Source: Anaerolineales bacterium
GTDB taxonomy: Bacteria > Chloroflexota > Anaerolineae > Anaerolineales > Villigracilaceae
Length of the DNA stretch: 38,429 nucleotides
Assembly (NCBI GenBank): GCA_021462845.1
Contig: JAJTXU010000015.1
Location: 1-38,429, forward strand
Reading direction: 5' to 3'
Part shown: positions 16,075-23,552 of the stretch, in pieces
Position numbering within the stretch: position 1 is the first letter of the stretch
How the letters are laid out: every line of letters starts with the position of its first letter
Position numbers and translations under genes: made by a program
The notes under the pieces: model-generated
Told to the model about the DNA's origin: nothing
The model's input: only the letters and a program-made list of their open reading frames with translations
Databases searched by the model: none

Positions 16075-17652
16075 TTACCTATACCCTTTCGGGTCGATCA
16101 TCATTTCCAACAGCGCGGGTTTGCGTGAGGCGACGGCGTTTTGCACAGCGACATCACATTCAGCTCTGTTCGTCACACGCGCATATGAAAAATTATATCC
16201 GCGCGCGATGAATTCGTAATTCGGGTTGACGAATTCGGTGCCGAAGACTTGCAGATCCCGTTTCGTTTGCGCGAAGCGGATCAGGTCGAGCGCAGAGTCG
16301 TTCATCACGACCACGATCAACGGCAGGTCAAGTTCAACAGCCAGCGCGAGTTCGCCCAACACCATCGCCAAGCCCGCGTCGCCTGTAATGCACACTGCGG
16401 GTTCACGCGTGGCGCGCGCGGCGGCAATCGCGGCGGCGACTCCGAAGCCCATCACGGAGAGTCCGTTCGAGACAAAAAATGTATTCGGTCTCAACGCCTT
16501 CCAATTCAACGACGTGAAAATTTTATGCGAACCCACGTCGGTAGTGACGATCACTTCGGGCGGAGTATGTTGACGGACGGAGTCCAACACGTCAGCGGGG
16601 AGGATTCTATTCGGAGCAGGACGCCGCCCTGAGCGGAGCGAGTGATCGTCGAGCGAAGTCGAAGGGTCACCCCACGCCTCATCCACGCGGACGGAGGAGT
16701 CGAGCAAGGCATCCAGCAACGCGTTGAGATTGCCAACCAATTCGCACGCCGAGTCAATGTGCGGATCGTGATTCTCCCAATTGGAAACCCAGATCAACGG
16801 CTGTGGTTGCTTCCACGGTTTGACGAGTTCCACCACATCGAAGCCGATGGCAATGATGCAATCGGACGCGTCGAGAATTTCATACGCGGGATCGTTCATC
16901 GTGAGTCCCAGCGTGCCAGCAAACAGCGGATGATCCGCAGGCAACGCGCCTTTGCTCTTCGGTAGATCAATGACCGGCGCGTGAAGTTTTTCGGCAAGCG
17001 CGCGGAGTTGCGAATACGGTTTATCTGGCTCCAAGCCCAAGCCCGCCACGATGACGGGACGGCGGCTGGAGGAAAGAATTTCTTTGGCTTTGAAGATATT
17101 GTTTTCGTCAATCAATTTTGCCGTTGAAGGCGGCGGCAAGGGCAATTCTGAATTTACTTGTTGATTTGCCAACACTGCGGGGACGCTCAAATGCACCGGA
17201 CCCGGTCTGCCAGAGCGCAACAGCGCGAGGGCATGATCGAGCGTGACATTCGCCGACTCAGGCGCGAGTGTTGATGTAAATTTTGTGACCGGTTTGAACA
17301 CGGCTTGCAAGTCCATCACCTGATGCGTGTGAGCGCCGATAAGTTTTGGGTCAGATTGGGCGGTGAGCAAAAGGACAGGCGCGCGATCGAGAAAGGCATG
17401 GGCGATGCCTGCGTATGCGTTCGCCGCGCCGGGACCAAGCGTGGTGAGGGCAACTCCGATCCCGCCTGTGAGTCGCGCGTGCGCATCTGCCATGAACACC
17501 GCGCTGGATTCGTTGCGCACAAGCACGAAGTCAATGCCGCGCTTACGCAACGCATCCAACGCCTCCACGTTTTCGCCGCCGGGGAGACCGAAGACCACAT
17601 CCACGTTTGCTTCGGATAATTTCTGGGCGATGAGTTCGGAGAGGGTCGGCAT
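16075..17652 (-). CDS. Thiamine pyrophosphate-dependent enzyme (acetolactate synthase-like)
   Basis: 525 residues. The N-terminal pyrimidine-binding domain has FGLPGGEN and the catalytic glutamate E48 in VRNESSAVFMADAHARLTG. The C-terminal domain has the TPP/Mg motif GDAGLAMVLGE...VVVMND. The family includes acetolactate synthases, benzoylformate and oxalyl-CoA decarboxylases, which decarboxylate 2-oxoacids. An exact role is not assignable; the CoA-transferase across the toxin-antitoxin pair makes an oxalyl-CoA-like route conceivable. A repeat-derived insert (DPSTSLDDHSLRSGRR, bases 16627-16668) breaks the central domain in frame. TATAAT lies 6 bases before the ATG, suggesting a leaderless message. 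Confidence 0.85.
   Translation of the reverse strand: MPTLSELIAQKLSEANVDVVFGLPGGENVEALDALRKRGIDFVLVRNESSAVFMADAHARLTGGIGVALTTLGPGAANAYAGIAHAFLDRAPVLLLTAQSDPKLIGAHTHQVMDLQAVFKPVTKFTSTLAPESANVTLDHALALLRSGRPGPVHLSVPAVLANQQVNSELPLPPPSTAKLIDENNIFKAKEILSSSRRPVIVAGLGLEPDKPYSQLRALAEKLHAPVIDLPKSKGALPADHPLFAGTLGLTMNDPAYEILDASDCIIAIGFDVVELVKPWKQPQPLIWVSNWENHDPHIDSACELVGNLNALLDALLDSSVRVDEAWGDPSTSLDDHSLRSGRRPAPNRILPADVLDSVRQHTPPEVIVTTDVGSHKIFTSLNWKALRPNTFFVSNGLSVMGFGVAAAIAAARATREPAVCITGDAGLAMVLGELALAVELDLPLIVVVMNDSALDLIRFAQTKRDLQVFGTEFVNPNYEFIARGYNFSYARVTNRAECDVAVQNAVASRKPALLEMMIDPKGYR
16627..16668. repeat. CCCTGAGCGGAG...GTCGAAGGG repeat inside the TPP enzyme gene
   Basis: It begins CCCTGAGCGGAGCG and ends GAAGTCGAAGGGTC, the same family as 10421-10490 and 28539-28573. 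It lies in frame inside the TPP enzyme gene and encodes a polar, Ser/Asp/Arg-rich peptide after VDEAWG. Confidence 0.75.
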
Positions 17653-17658
17653 AGCGGG

Positions 17659-17664
17659 ATTATA
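17659..17664 (-). promoter_or_regulatory. -10 element of TPP enzyme gene, leaderless candidate
   Basis: Minus-strand TATAAT ends six bases before the ATG at 17652. Transcription would start about seven bases beyond the hexamer, at or next to the A of the ATG, and no ribosome binding site can fit. No clear -35 box is seen. Confidence 0.45.
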
Positions 17665-17681
17665 TCGCTGGAATCGTGTTA

Positions 17682-17690
17682 TGCTATAAT
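17682..17690 (+). promoter_or_regulatory. Extended -10 promoter of the AbrB/PIN pair
   Basis: TGCTATAAT (17682-17690) matches the extended -10 pattern TGnTATAAT and would start transcription near 17697, within the palindrome at 17692-17720. No -35 box is obvious, which extended -10 promoters tolerate. Confidence 0.5.
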
Positions 17691-17691
17691 G

Positions 17692-17720
17692 CCAGAAAAT
17701 CGGAAATTCTGATTTTCTGG
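17692..17720 (+). promoter_or_regulatory. Palindromic operator or leader hairpin before the AbrB gene
   Basis: CCAGAAAATC (17692-17701), a 9-base centre, then GATTTTCTGG (17711-17720) form a perfect 10-bp inverted repeat. It overlaps the predicted transcription start, and its last GG is the first half of the GGAG ribosome binding site. Position and symmetry suit binding of the AbrB-family antitoxin for autorepression. An RNA hairpin hiding the ribosome binding site is an alternative. Confidence 0.5.
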
Positions 17721-17728
17721 AGAATTCT

Positions 17729-17998
17729 ATGTCAACCGTTCAAATGCGCGGCAAAGGGACGATCACCTTCCCTGCCAAATTACGCTCGAAATACAAACTA
17801 CAAGAAGGGGAAGTTTTCACCATCATTGATTTAGGCGGCGGGTCGTTTCTATTAAAGCCAAAAGTGCTGGATGTGGATGTGTTTTCACGGCGAATCGCAA
17901 AACGAATCAAGGAAGAGAATGTTAGTCTGGATGAATTGTTGCAGGCGTTGGACGATGAGCGTAAAACATATTATCAGGAAAATTACGTCAAGAAGTAA
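17729..17998 (+). CDS. AbrB/MazE/SpoVT-family antitoxin
   Basis: 89 residues. The N-terminal ~45 residues form a swapped-hairpin AbrB domain: MRGKGTITFPAKLRSKYKL followed by EGEVFTIIDLGGGSFLLKP. The C-terminal tail (SRRIAKRIKEENVSLDELL) is helical and would wrap the PIN toxin. GGAG lies six bases before the ATG. It begins a two-gene unit with the PIN gene 18 bases downstream, the standard order (antitoxin first) for VapBC-type pairs. It probably binds the palindrome upstream to repress its own operon. Confidence 0.88.
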   Translation: MSTVQMRGKGTITFPAKLRSKYKLQEGEVFTIIDLGGGSFLLKPKVLDVDVFSRRIAKRIKEENVSLDELLQALDDERKTYYQENYVKK

Positions 17999-18016
17999 TA
18001 AGGCGGGACAGTCTCA

Positions 18017-18460
18017 ATGGCAAAACCTGATATCTTCCTCGATAGCAGCGCGTTGATCGCCGGCGCCATCTCGGAAACGGGAGCGGCTCATGCCTTGCTC
18101 CAACTTGGGGAGAGCGAAGACATTCACCTGACGGTCAGTGAGATGGTCATTGTCGAATCGGAACGCTCTATGGCTAGAAAAGTTCCGCAAAACCTGAACG
18201 ATCTACGAGTATTGATCAAAAGGTCAAAATTGAGAATCGTGGCAAACCCTTCTAAAAAGGAAGTTCAAACCCACCTCTATCTCATCAAAGATCCGAACGA
18301 TGTGCCAATCCTGCTCGCGGCGATGAAAGCCAAAGTGGATTTTCTTGCAACCCACAATCGCAAACATTTTCTCGACGACCCAAATGTCTCAGAGCAGTCG
18401 GGTATTCAAATCGGAACACCCGGTGACGCCCTTGCTTGGATTCGAGAGAAACTCAGTTAG
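18017..18460 (+). CDS. PIN-domain ribonuclease toxin
   Basis: 147 residues, whole PIN domain. Acidic metal-binding positions are D9 (FLDSSAL), E47 (VIVES), D95 (DPNDVPIL) and possibly D108. The last block reads FLATHNRKHF, with Asn at the place of the final Asp, as commonly seen in the PIN_3 branch. It is expected to cleave RNA and to be held inactive by the preceding AbrB-type protein. The pair sits between the TPP enzyme and CoA-transferase genes. Confidence 0.88.
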   Translation: MAKPDIFLDSSALIAGAISETGAAHALLQLGESEDIHLTVSEMVIVESERSMARKVPQNLNDLRVLIKRSKLRIVANPSKKEVQTHLYLIKDPNDVPILLAAMKAKVDFLATHNRKHFLDDPNVSEQSGIQIGTPGDALAWIREKLS

Positions 18461-18487
18461 ACATTAGACTCTATCCGAAATAAAATT

Positions 18488-18560
18488 GGGACGCTGATTA
18501 ACGCAGAAAAACGCAGATTTTTCTCTTTAAATCAGCGTGAGTCAGCGTTTATCTGCGTCC
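18488..18560. repeat. GGACGCTGAT...ATCTGCGTCC palindromic repeat, copy 1
   Basis: GGGACGCTGATTAACGCAG is answered by CAGCGTTTATCTGCGTCC, with inner CGCAGATTTTTCTC...AATCAGCGTGAGT. Copies lie at 19846-19921, 26625-26693 and 34827-34953. It sits between the PIN toxin and the CoA-transferase and fills most of the 158-bp gap. Confidence 0.8.
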
Positions 18561-18618
18561 AGCATAGAACTTTGGCTTATTACGGATAAAGTCTATTAAA
18601 GCTTTGGAGCATAAGAAC

Positions 18619-19827
18619 ATGCAACCTCTTCAAAACATTCGCATTCTCGATATCACCCGCGCTCTCGCGGGACCGTATTGCACGATGATGCTCGGCGACT
18701 TGGGCGCAGACGTCATCAAGATCGAACGTCCCGTCAGCGGCGACGAGACGCGCGGATGGGGACCTCCGTTCGTGGGCGAGGCGTATGGGAACTACCCCGG
18801 CGAGTCGGCGTACTTCATCGCGGCGAACAGAAACAAACGCAGCGTGACCGTCAACATCCAATCACAAGAGGGGCGGGAGATCATCCGCAAGTTGGCGGGC
18901 GTGTGCGATGTGCTGGTGGAAAATTATCGCACGGGCGATCTCGATAAACTTGGCTTGGGCTATAACGATCTGCGCAGTGTGAACTCGAAGTTGATCTATT
19001 GCTCGGTGAGTGGATACGGCCGCACGGGTCCGTACGCAGACCGCCCTGGGTACGACGCGGTCATCCAAGGGGAGGGCGGATTGATGAGCATCACGGGTCC
19101 CGTTGACGGACCTCCCTCGCGCGTCGGCATCCCGATCACCGACATCACGTCGGGCATGTTCGCCGCCACCGCCATCCTTGCCGCGTTGCGCGCGCGCGAT
19201 CTCACGGGCGAAGGTCAGCACGTGGATATTTCGCTGTTCGATTCGTGCATGGCTCTGCTGACCAACGTCGCGTCGAATTATCTCGTCGGCGGACAAGAGC
19301 CGCGCCGCCTCGGCAACGCGCATCCGAATCTCGTGCCGTATGATTCGTTCCGCGCCCGCGATGGCTGGTTCATTTTGGGCGTCGCCAATGAAAAGCAATG
19401 GGGCTTGTTGTGCGACATGATGAACCGCGCCGATCTCAAAGCCGATGAGCGATTCGCATCGAACGGCAAGCGCGTGACCAATCGCGCCGCGCTGGTGGAT
19501 GAACTCAACAAAGCCTTCGCGCAAAAAAATGTGGACGACTGGCTCGCGGACTTGGTGAAGGCGGGTCTTCCCTGCGGACGCATCAACTCGATCCCCGACG
19601 TGTTCGCGCATCCGCAAACGCAAGCGCGGGATATGATCCTGGAAACAAACCACGCCTCCGCCGGGACGGTGTGCGTGCCCGGCTTTCCTTATAAGCTATC
19701 CGCCACCCCGGCAGAAATCCAAAAGCCGCCGCCGATGTTGGGTCAGCATACGGAGGAGGTGTTGATGGGGTTGTTGGGTCGTTCGCGCGAGGACGTGGAG
19801 GTGTTACGGGGGAAAGGGGCGATCTAA
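18619..19827 (+). CDS. Class III CoA-transferase (CaiB/BaiF family)
   Basis: 402 residues from the ATG at 18619, with GGAG nine bases upstream; a TTG at 18604 would precede that site and is rejected. Family blocks are IRILDITRALAGPYCTMMLGDLGADVIKIE, DVLVENYRTGDLDKLGLGY, SGYGRTGPYADRPGYDA and ITDITSGM, where D175 is the expected catalytic aspartate that forms an acyl anhydride. The enzyme moves CoA between carboxylic acids. The acid is unknown; the neighbouring TPP and hydantoinase genes suggest activation of an organic acid during breakdown. Confidence 0.92.
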   Translation: MQPLQNIRILDITRALAGPYCTMMLGDLGADVIKIERPVSGDETRGWGPPFVGEAYGNYPGESAYFIAANRNKRSVTVNIQSQEGREIIRKLAGVCDVLVENYRTGDLDKLGLGYNDLRSVNSKLIYCSVSGYGRTGPYADRPGYDAVIQGEGGLMSITGPVDGPPSRVGIPITDITSGMFAATAILAALRARDLTGEGQHVDISLFDSCMALLTNVASNYLVGGQEPRRLGNAHPNLVPYDSFRARDGWFILGVANEKQWGLLCDMMNRADLKADERFASNGKRVTNRAALVDELNKAFAQKNVDDWLADLVKAGLPCGRINSIPDVFAHPQTQARDMILETNHASAGTVCVPGFPYKLSATPAEIQKPPPMLGQHTEEVLMGLLGRSREDVEVLRGKGAI

Positions 19828-19845
19828 AACCCTGCACAATTTTTT

Positions 19846-19921
19846 GGGACGCAGATAAACGCTGATTTCGCTGATTCAAAAGAAAGAAAATCTGCGTTTT
19901 CAGCGTGAATCAGCGTCCCGA
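19846..19921. repeat. GGGACGCAGATAAACGCTG palindromic repeat, copy 2
   Basis: TTGGGACGCAGATAAACGCTGATT...TGAATCAGCGTCCCGA, the same family as 18488-18560, following the CoA-transferase. It could also act as a terminator stem. Confidence 0.8.
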
Positions 19922-19940
19922 TTTTAAAACAAGGGGGCGG

Positions 19941-19946
19941 TATAAT
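19941..19946 (+). promoter_or_regulatory. -10 element, leaderless candidate
   Basis: TATAAT ends seven bases before the ATG at 19954, so the message would begin at the start codon. No ribosome binding site is present. It is placed directly after the repeat copy at 19846-19921. Confidence 0.4.
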
Positions 19947-19953
19947 TACTTCC

Positions 19954-20199
19954 ATGACCGCGCTCTATTCCGATACCCATCCCAAAATGGAAGCCCTGCA
20001 AATCCAAGCCATTCGGCGCATGCCTGCCTGGAAGAAAATCTCCATCGTGGACGGGCTGAACGAAACGGTGAAAACGCTGGCGATCAGCGGAATTAAGCAA
20101 CGTCACCCCGCCGCCACGCCCAAACAAGTCCAGCGCATGTTGGCAGAGTTAATGCTTGGCGCAGAATTGGCGCAAAAGGTATATGGTCGTGCAAGGTGA
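19954..20199 (+). CDS. Small helical protein, partner of the nucleotidyltransferase
   Basis: 81 residues, mostly helical: IQAIRRMPAWKKISIVDGLNETV, then GIKQRHPAATPKQVQRMLAEL...LAQKVYG. I recall this pattern (short helices, then a GI..RHP motif, then a final helix) from small uncharacterised proteins encoded next to AbiEii-like nucleotidyltransferases; I cannot name a family. It overlaps the next gene by 17 bases, so the two are made together. The role is unknown; an antitoxin-like or assembly partner is possible. Confidence 0.65.
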   Translation: MTALYSDTHPKMEALQIQAIRRMPAWKKISIVDGLNETVKTLAISGIKQRHPAATPKQVQRMLAELMLGAELAQKVYGRAR

Positions 20200-20764
20200 A
20201 GCCACTCGCATCACATTGCTTGTCACGCAAACGCTTGAACAAATCGGCATTTCCTATGCCGTAGGCGGCTCGCTTGCCAGTTCCTTGCATGGCGTCATGC
20301 GCTCCACATTGGATGTGGACATTGTGGCAGATATGCGCCTCGAACACATCCCGCCGCTGGTTGCCGCGCTCTCAAAGGAATTTTATGCCGATGATGAAAT
20401 GATGCGGGATGCCATCGAACATCACAGCAGTTTCAATCTCATCCATTATGAAACCGCCTTCAAAGTGGATATTTTCATCCGCAAATTGCGCGACTTCGAT
20501 ACGATGCAGCTTGAACGTCGCAGGGTGTCAGTCATTGCCACCGACCCTGACCGAAGCGTTTATGTCGCCAGCCCCGAAGATACCATCCTTGCTAAATTGG
20601 AATGGTATCGCATGGGCGGCGAAGTTTCAGACCGCCAATGGCGCGATATCCTGGGCGTGCTGAAAACCCGCGCGAACGAACTGGACTTGGACTACCTGCG
20701 AAAATGGGCGGGCGAACTCAACGTCACCGACCTGCTGGAACGCGCGTTGACAGAATCAAATTGA
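20183..20764 (+). CDS. AbiEii-like nucleotidyltransferase
   Basis: 193 residues from the ATG at 20183, which has AAAGG just upstream and overlaps the small gene before it; an earlier TTG at 20156 is less likely. The motif GGSLASSLHG...STLDVDIVAD (28-48) is the Gly-Ser and Asp-x-Asp nucleotidyltransferase signature. SPEDTILAKLEWYRMGG near the C-terminus is typical of this AbiEii-related group. Such proteins transfer nucleotides to RNA or protein, and some act as toxins. It is followed by a second nucleotidyltransferase-type ORF whose ATG overlaps this stop (TGATG). Confidence 0.8.
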   Translation: MVVQGEATRITLLVTQTLEQIGISYAVGGSLASSLHGVMRSTLDVDIVADMRLEHIPPLVAALSKEFYADDEMMRDAIEHHSSFNLIHYETAFKVDIFIRKLRDFDTMQLERRRVSVIATDPDRSVYVASPEDTILAKLEWYRMGGEVSDRQWRDILGVLKTRANELDLDYLRKWAGELNVTDLLERALTESN

Positions 20765-21150
20765 TGTCATTCATGAACGCCTTGCGTTTTGGCTTGAAGG
20801 AAACCACCATCCAAAAACTGTGCGGCGTGTTTGCGAAATATCCGCAAGTGAGTAAAGCCGTCATTTACGGTTCGCGCGCCAAGGGCAACTACAAAAACGG
20901 CTCCGATATTGACCACCTAACATTTTCCTTCCGACCTGCGAACGCCTCGTTCTATCGTGACCTGCTCACCTTTCTCGGGTGGCGGCTCATGTACGACAGC
21001 CCCGATACTTTCGGCATGACGAACGGAGGCGCGCTCAGCCTGCACTTTGGTCCAAACACCAAAGACGTCGCCAACAACTACGATGCGCCTATCATGTTCG
21101 AAACGCCAGACCGAATTTTGGTTGAAATCGTGTATATGGTACCGAAATAA
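20764..21150 (+). CDS. Chimeric protein: nucleotidyltransferase N-terminus joined to a shortened VOC domain
   Basis: 128 residues, start overlapping the previous stop. Residues 1-50 match a minimal nucleotidyltransferase of MNT type: KAVIYGSRAKGNYKNGSDID, with GS and both Asp. The usual continuation (LTLKG and a third acidic residue) is missing. From IDHLTF onward the sequence instead reads like a glyoxalase/bleomycin-resistance (VOC) domain: FYRDLLTFLGWRLMYD and a closing ETPDRILVEIVYMVP. The VOC part is about 78 residues against roughly 120 usual, lacking its middle. The two meet at a shared Ile-Asp. This looks like a recombination product; activity is doubtful. Confidence 0.65.
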   Translation: MSFMNALRFGLKETTIQKLCGVFAKYPQVSKAVIYGSRAKGNYKNGSDIDHLTFSFRPANASFYRDLLTFLGWRLMYDSPDTFGMTNGGALSLHFGPNTKDVANNYDAPIMFETPDRILVEIVYMVPK

Positions 21151-21164
21151 GGAATATCGCTGCA

Positions 21165-21563
21165 ATGGCACAACACACATCAATAGAGGACCGAATCAAA
21201 CAAGCCTACAAGGCTATGGCAGAAGGCGATATTGAAAAACTGCTGGATTTATATACGGAAGATGCGGTGATTCAAAACCCAAGCCAGCCGCCTATCGTCG
21301 GTATCAATGCAATCAGAAGTTTCTGGGCGGCTACCTTCGCGCAATTTGATTTGCAGGTTGTCCCTGAGGTTCAGGAAGTTTCAGACTTTGGCGATATACT
21401 CATTTTGCGAGGCGCGGCAGTTGGCAAGATAGTTCCCAAGGACGGGAGCGCTCCAGTTCAGGTCAATACTTGGTTTATGCAAGTCTACAAACGAAACGCG
21501 GACGGTCAACTTCACTTCTGGCGAGGCACAAACGGACCCAACCCTCCGACGCAAGACCAGTGA
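21165..21563 (+). CDS. NTF2-like (SnoaL/DUF4440-type) protein
   Basis: 132 residues. IEDRIKQAYKAMAEGDIEKLLDLYTEDAVIQNP is the classic helix-turn start of an NTF2-like domain. GINAIRSFW and a set of beta strands follow, ending in LHFWRGTNG. These folds bind small ligands and may be isomerases, hydrolases or binding proteins. AAGGA lies before the ATG with a long spacing of 11. It is 14 bases after the chimeric gene and probably in the same transcript. No specific function can be given. Confidence 0.8.
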   Translation: MAQHTSIEDRIKQAYKAMAEGDIEKLLDLYTEDAVIQNPSQPPIVGINAIRSFWAATFAQFDLQVVPEVQEVSDFGDILILRGAAVGKIVPKDGSAPVQVNTWFMQVYKRNADGQLHFWRGTNGPNPPTQDQ

Positions 21564-21636
21564 TTTATTTCAATTAGATCCGCGCACCGCCACTACCGCA
21601 AGGCTGTTTGGCATTGAGAATACCCAGAGGTGATCA

Positions 21637-22389
21637 ATGAAGGCGATCTATGATGAGATCGGCAACAACTATTCGGTATCGCGCCGAACTGACCCGAGAA
21701 TCGCCGAACAATTGTATACCGAGTTGCGCGGCGCAACCCGGATCGTGAATATCGGCGCCGGGAGCGGGTCGTATGAACCGGAAAACATTGAAGTCGTCGC
21801 GGTAGAGCCATCGTCTGTGATGATTTCGCAAAGGAAAGCCGGTTCGCACCGAGCAGAGCAGGCATCTGCCGAACAACTCCCCTTTCAAGACAAGAGCTTT
21901 TCGCACGCCATCACCGTATTATCCATGCATCACTGGCAGGATCGAGCGCGCGCATTCAAGGAAATCAACCGGGTGGCAACAGAAAAGTTTGTGGGCATCA
22001 CCTGGGATCCAAAAGCCGAGCCGTTTTGGTTAACAAGAGATTACTTTCCAGAAATCTATGAAATGGACAAGCTCATTTTTCCCGACTTGGATGAGTTGCG
22101 TCAGTATTTTGATGAAGTGACCGTACGTCTCTTACAAATTCCAAGCGATTGCCAGGATGGTTTTCTGGTTGCCTTTTGGAAGCGACCAGAAGCTTATCTC
22201 AGCAACGAGGTCCGACAAGCCATGTCGCCATTTGCCAAGATCAAGAACCTGTCCGAAGGGTTGCAAAAGCTGGAAGTCGATATTGCGAGCGGCGCATGGA
22301 AAAGAAAAAACCACCTGCTTCTGGATTCGTCCTTCATAGATGTTGGGTATAGGCTATTTTCCGCCAAGGTTAGAAACGCTATTCAGTAA
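21637..22389 (+). CDS. Class I SAM-dependent methyltransferase
   Basis: 250 residues. Motif I is VNIGAGSGS (37-45), the acidic motif II VVAVEPSSVM, then AEQLPFQDKSFSHAITVLSMHHW, as in Methyltransf_11 small-molecule methylases. A strong GAGGTGATC ribosome binding site precedes the ATG. The substrate is unknown. It is a single gene in an accessory stretch. Confidence 0.88.
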   Translation: MKAIYDEIGNNYSVSRRTDPRIAEQLYTELRGATRIVNIGAGSGSYEPENIEVVAVEPSSVMISQRKAGSHRAEQASAEQLPFQDKSFSHAITVLSMHHWQDRARAFKEINRVATEKFVGITWDPKAEPFWLTRDYFPEIYEMDKLIFPDLDELRQYFDEVTVRLLQIPSDCQDGFLVAFWKRPEAYLSNEVRQAMSPFAKIKNLSEGLQKLEVDIASGAWKRKNHLLLDSSFIDVGYRLFSAKVRNAIQ

Positions 22390-22512
22390 ATAGCAGTATC
22401 CGTGTTGAGAAGAAAAATGAATGAAAGACGTTCCGGGTCTGGCAAGCACATTCCAGTAGATCAATTCGTTAGGCGCTTGTCTTCTTCGTCACTTTTTCGG
22501 AAATGAAAGCTA

Positions 22513-23439
22513 ATGAATATCCCATCTCCTGAACGCAGAATCCGAGCAAGTTTGCCGATTATTCGTTTCATGCAGGCATATATGCCGCTCTCCATCGCAG
22601 GTTGGTTGATAAAGCAAGGCTTGCAACACGCGCAGTTGGGAGCCGAGGTCTCTCGCGTCGCCGTTACAGCCGATGGCGTGCCGTGCGTATGGGTCATGCC
22701 TCAAAATTGCCTGACAGACAAGGTATTGCTTTACTTGCATGGGGGCGGTTTCGTTTTCGGATTAACTTCCCAACATCTCAAGATAGGCGCATATTTGGCG
22801 CAAACGCTGAGGGCGCGGGTTCTGATGGTAGAGTATCGCCTGGCTCCAGATCATCCTTTTCCTGCCGCTTTGGATGACTGCGTAACGGCCTATCGCTGGC
22901 TTTTGAAACAGAATGTTCGGGCAGAGAATGTGGCGGTCGCCGGCGATTCGGCGGGCGGGAATTTGACGGTGACTATGTTACTGAAATTGCGCGACAATGG
23001 CGATAGGTTACCAGCCGCCGCAGCTTGTCTTTCACCTGTGACAGACCTGACAACGATAGATCACCAACGCCCCGGATTCAAAGACCCGATATTACCAACC
23101 AACGTAGTGAACTTCTATCATCAATCTTATCTCGGAGGCCATGATGCGCGCGACCCAATGATATCGCCCGTGTATGGCAATTTGCGCGGTCTGCCGCCCA
23201 TACTGGCGCATGTTGGAGAAGACGAGATCTTACGAGATGATGCAGTCCGTATAGTGAGTTTAGCCAAGTCGGCAGGCATTGACGCGCGCCTGGAAATCTA
23301 TCCGCGTATGTGGCACGTATGGCAAATCTATCTATCGTTGCCACAAACCATTAAATCACTGGATGACATTGCGCAATTTTTCCGAACGCATTGGGGATGC
23401 GTCGCGCTTGAGTCCGCGCCAAGCCAACACGAGGGTTGA
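22513..23439 (+). CDS. HSL-type alpha/beta hydrolase (esterase)
   Basis: 308 residues. The oxyanion motif HGGGF (76-80), the nucleophile S146 in GDSAGGN, and D237 (GEDEIL) with H268 (WHVW) form the catalytic triad of the hormone-sensitive lipase family. It hydrolyses short-chain carboxylic esters in the cytoplasm or at the membrane. GGAAA lies about ten bases before the ATG. The next gene, a nitrilase, follows after ~110 bases. Confidence 0.9.
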   Translation: MNIPSPERRIRASLPIIRFMQAYMPLSIAGWLIKQGLQHAQLGAEVSRVAVTADGVPCVWVMPQNCLTDKVLLYLHGGGFVFGLTSQHLKIGAYLAQTLRARVLMVEYRLAPDHPFPAALDDCVTAYRWLLKQNVRAENVAVAGDSAGGNLTVTMLLKLRDNGDRLPAAAACLSPVTDLTTIDHQRPGFKDPILPTNVVNFYHQSYLGGHDARDPMISPVYGNLRGLPPILAHVGEDEILRDDAVRIVSLAKSAGIDARLEIYPRMWHVWQIYLSLPQTIKSLDDIAQFFRTHWGCVALESAPSQHEG

Positions 23440-23552
23440 CTTAAGATTTGCAGGGCGCTGACCAGATTCGTTACTCGCCTTGGTGGATCCTTGCCCATGG
23501 ATTTGGCTGGGCATGATACGATTACAGATAACACCACGGAGGAGAAAAAAAC

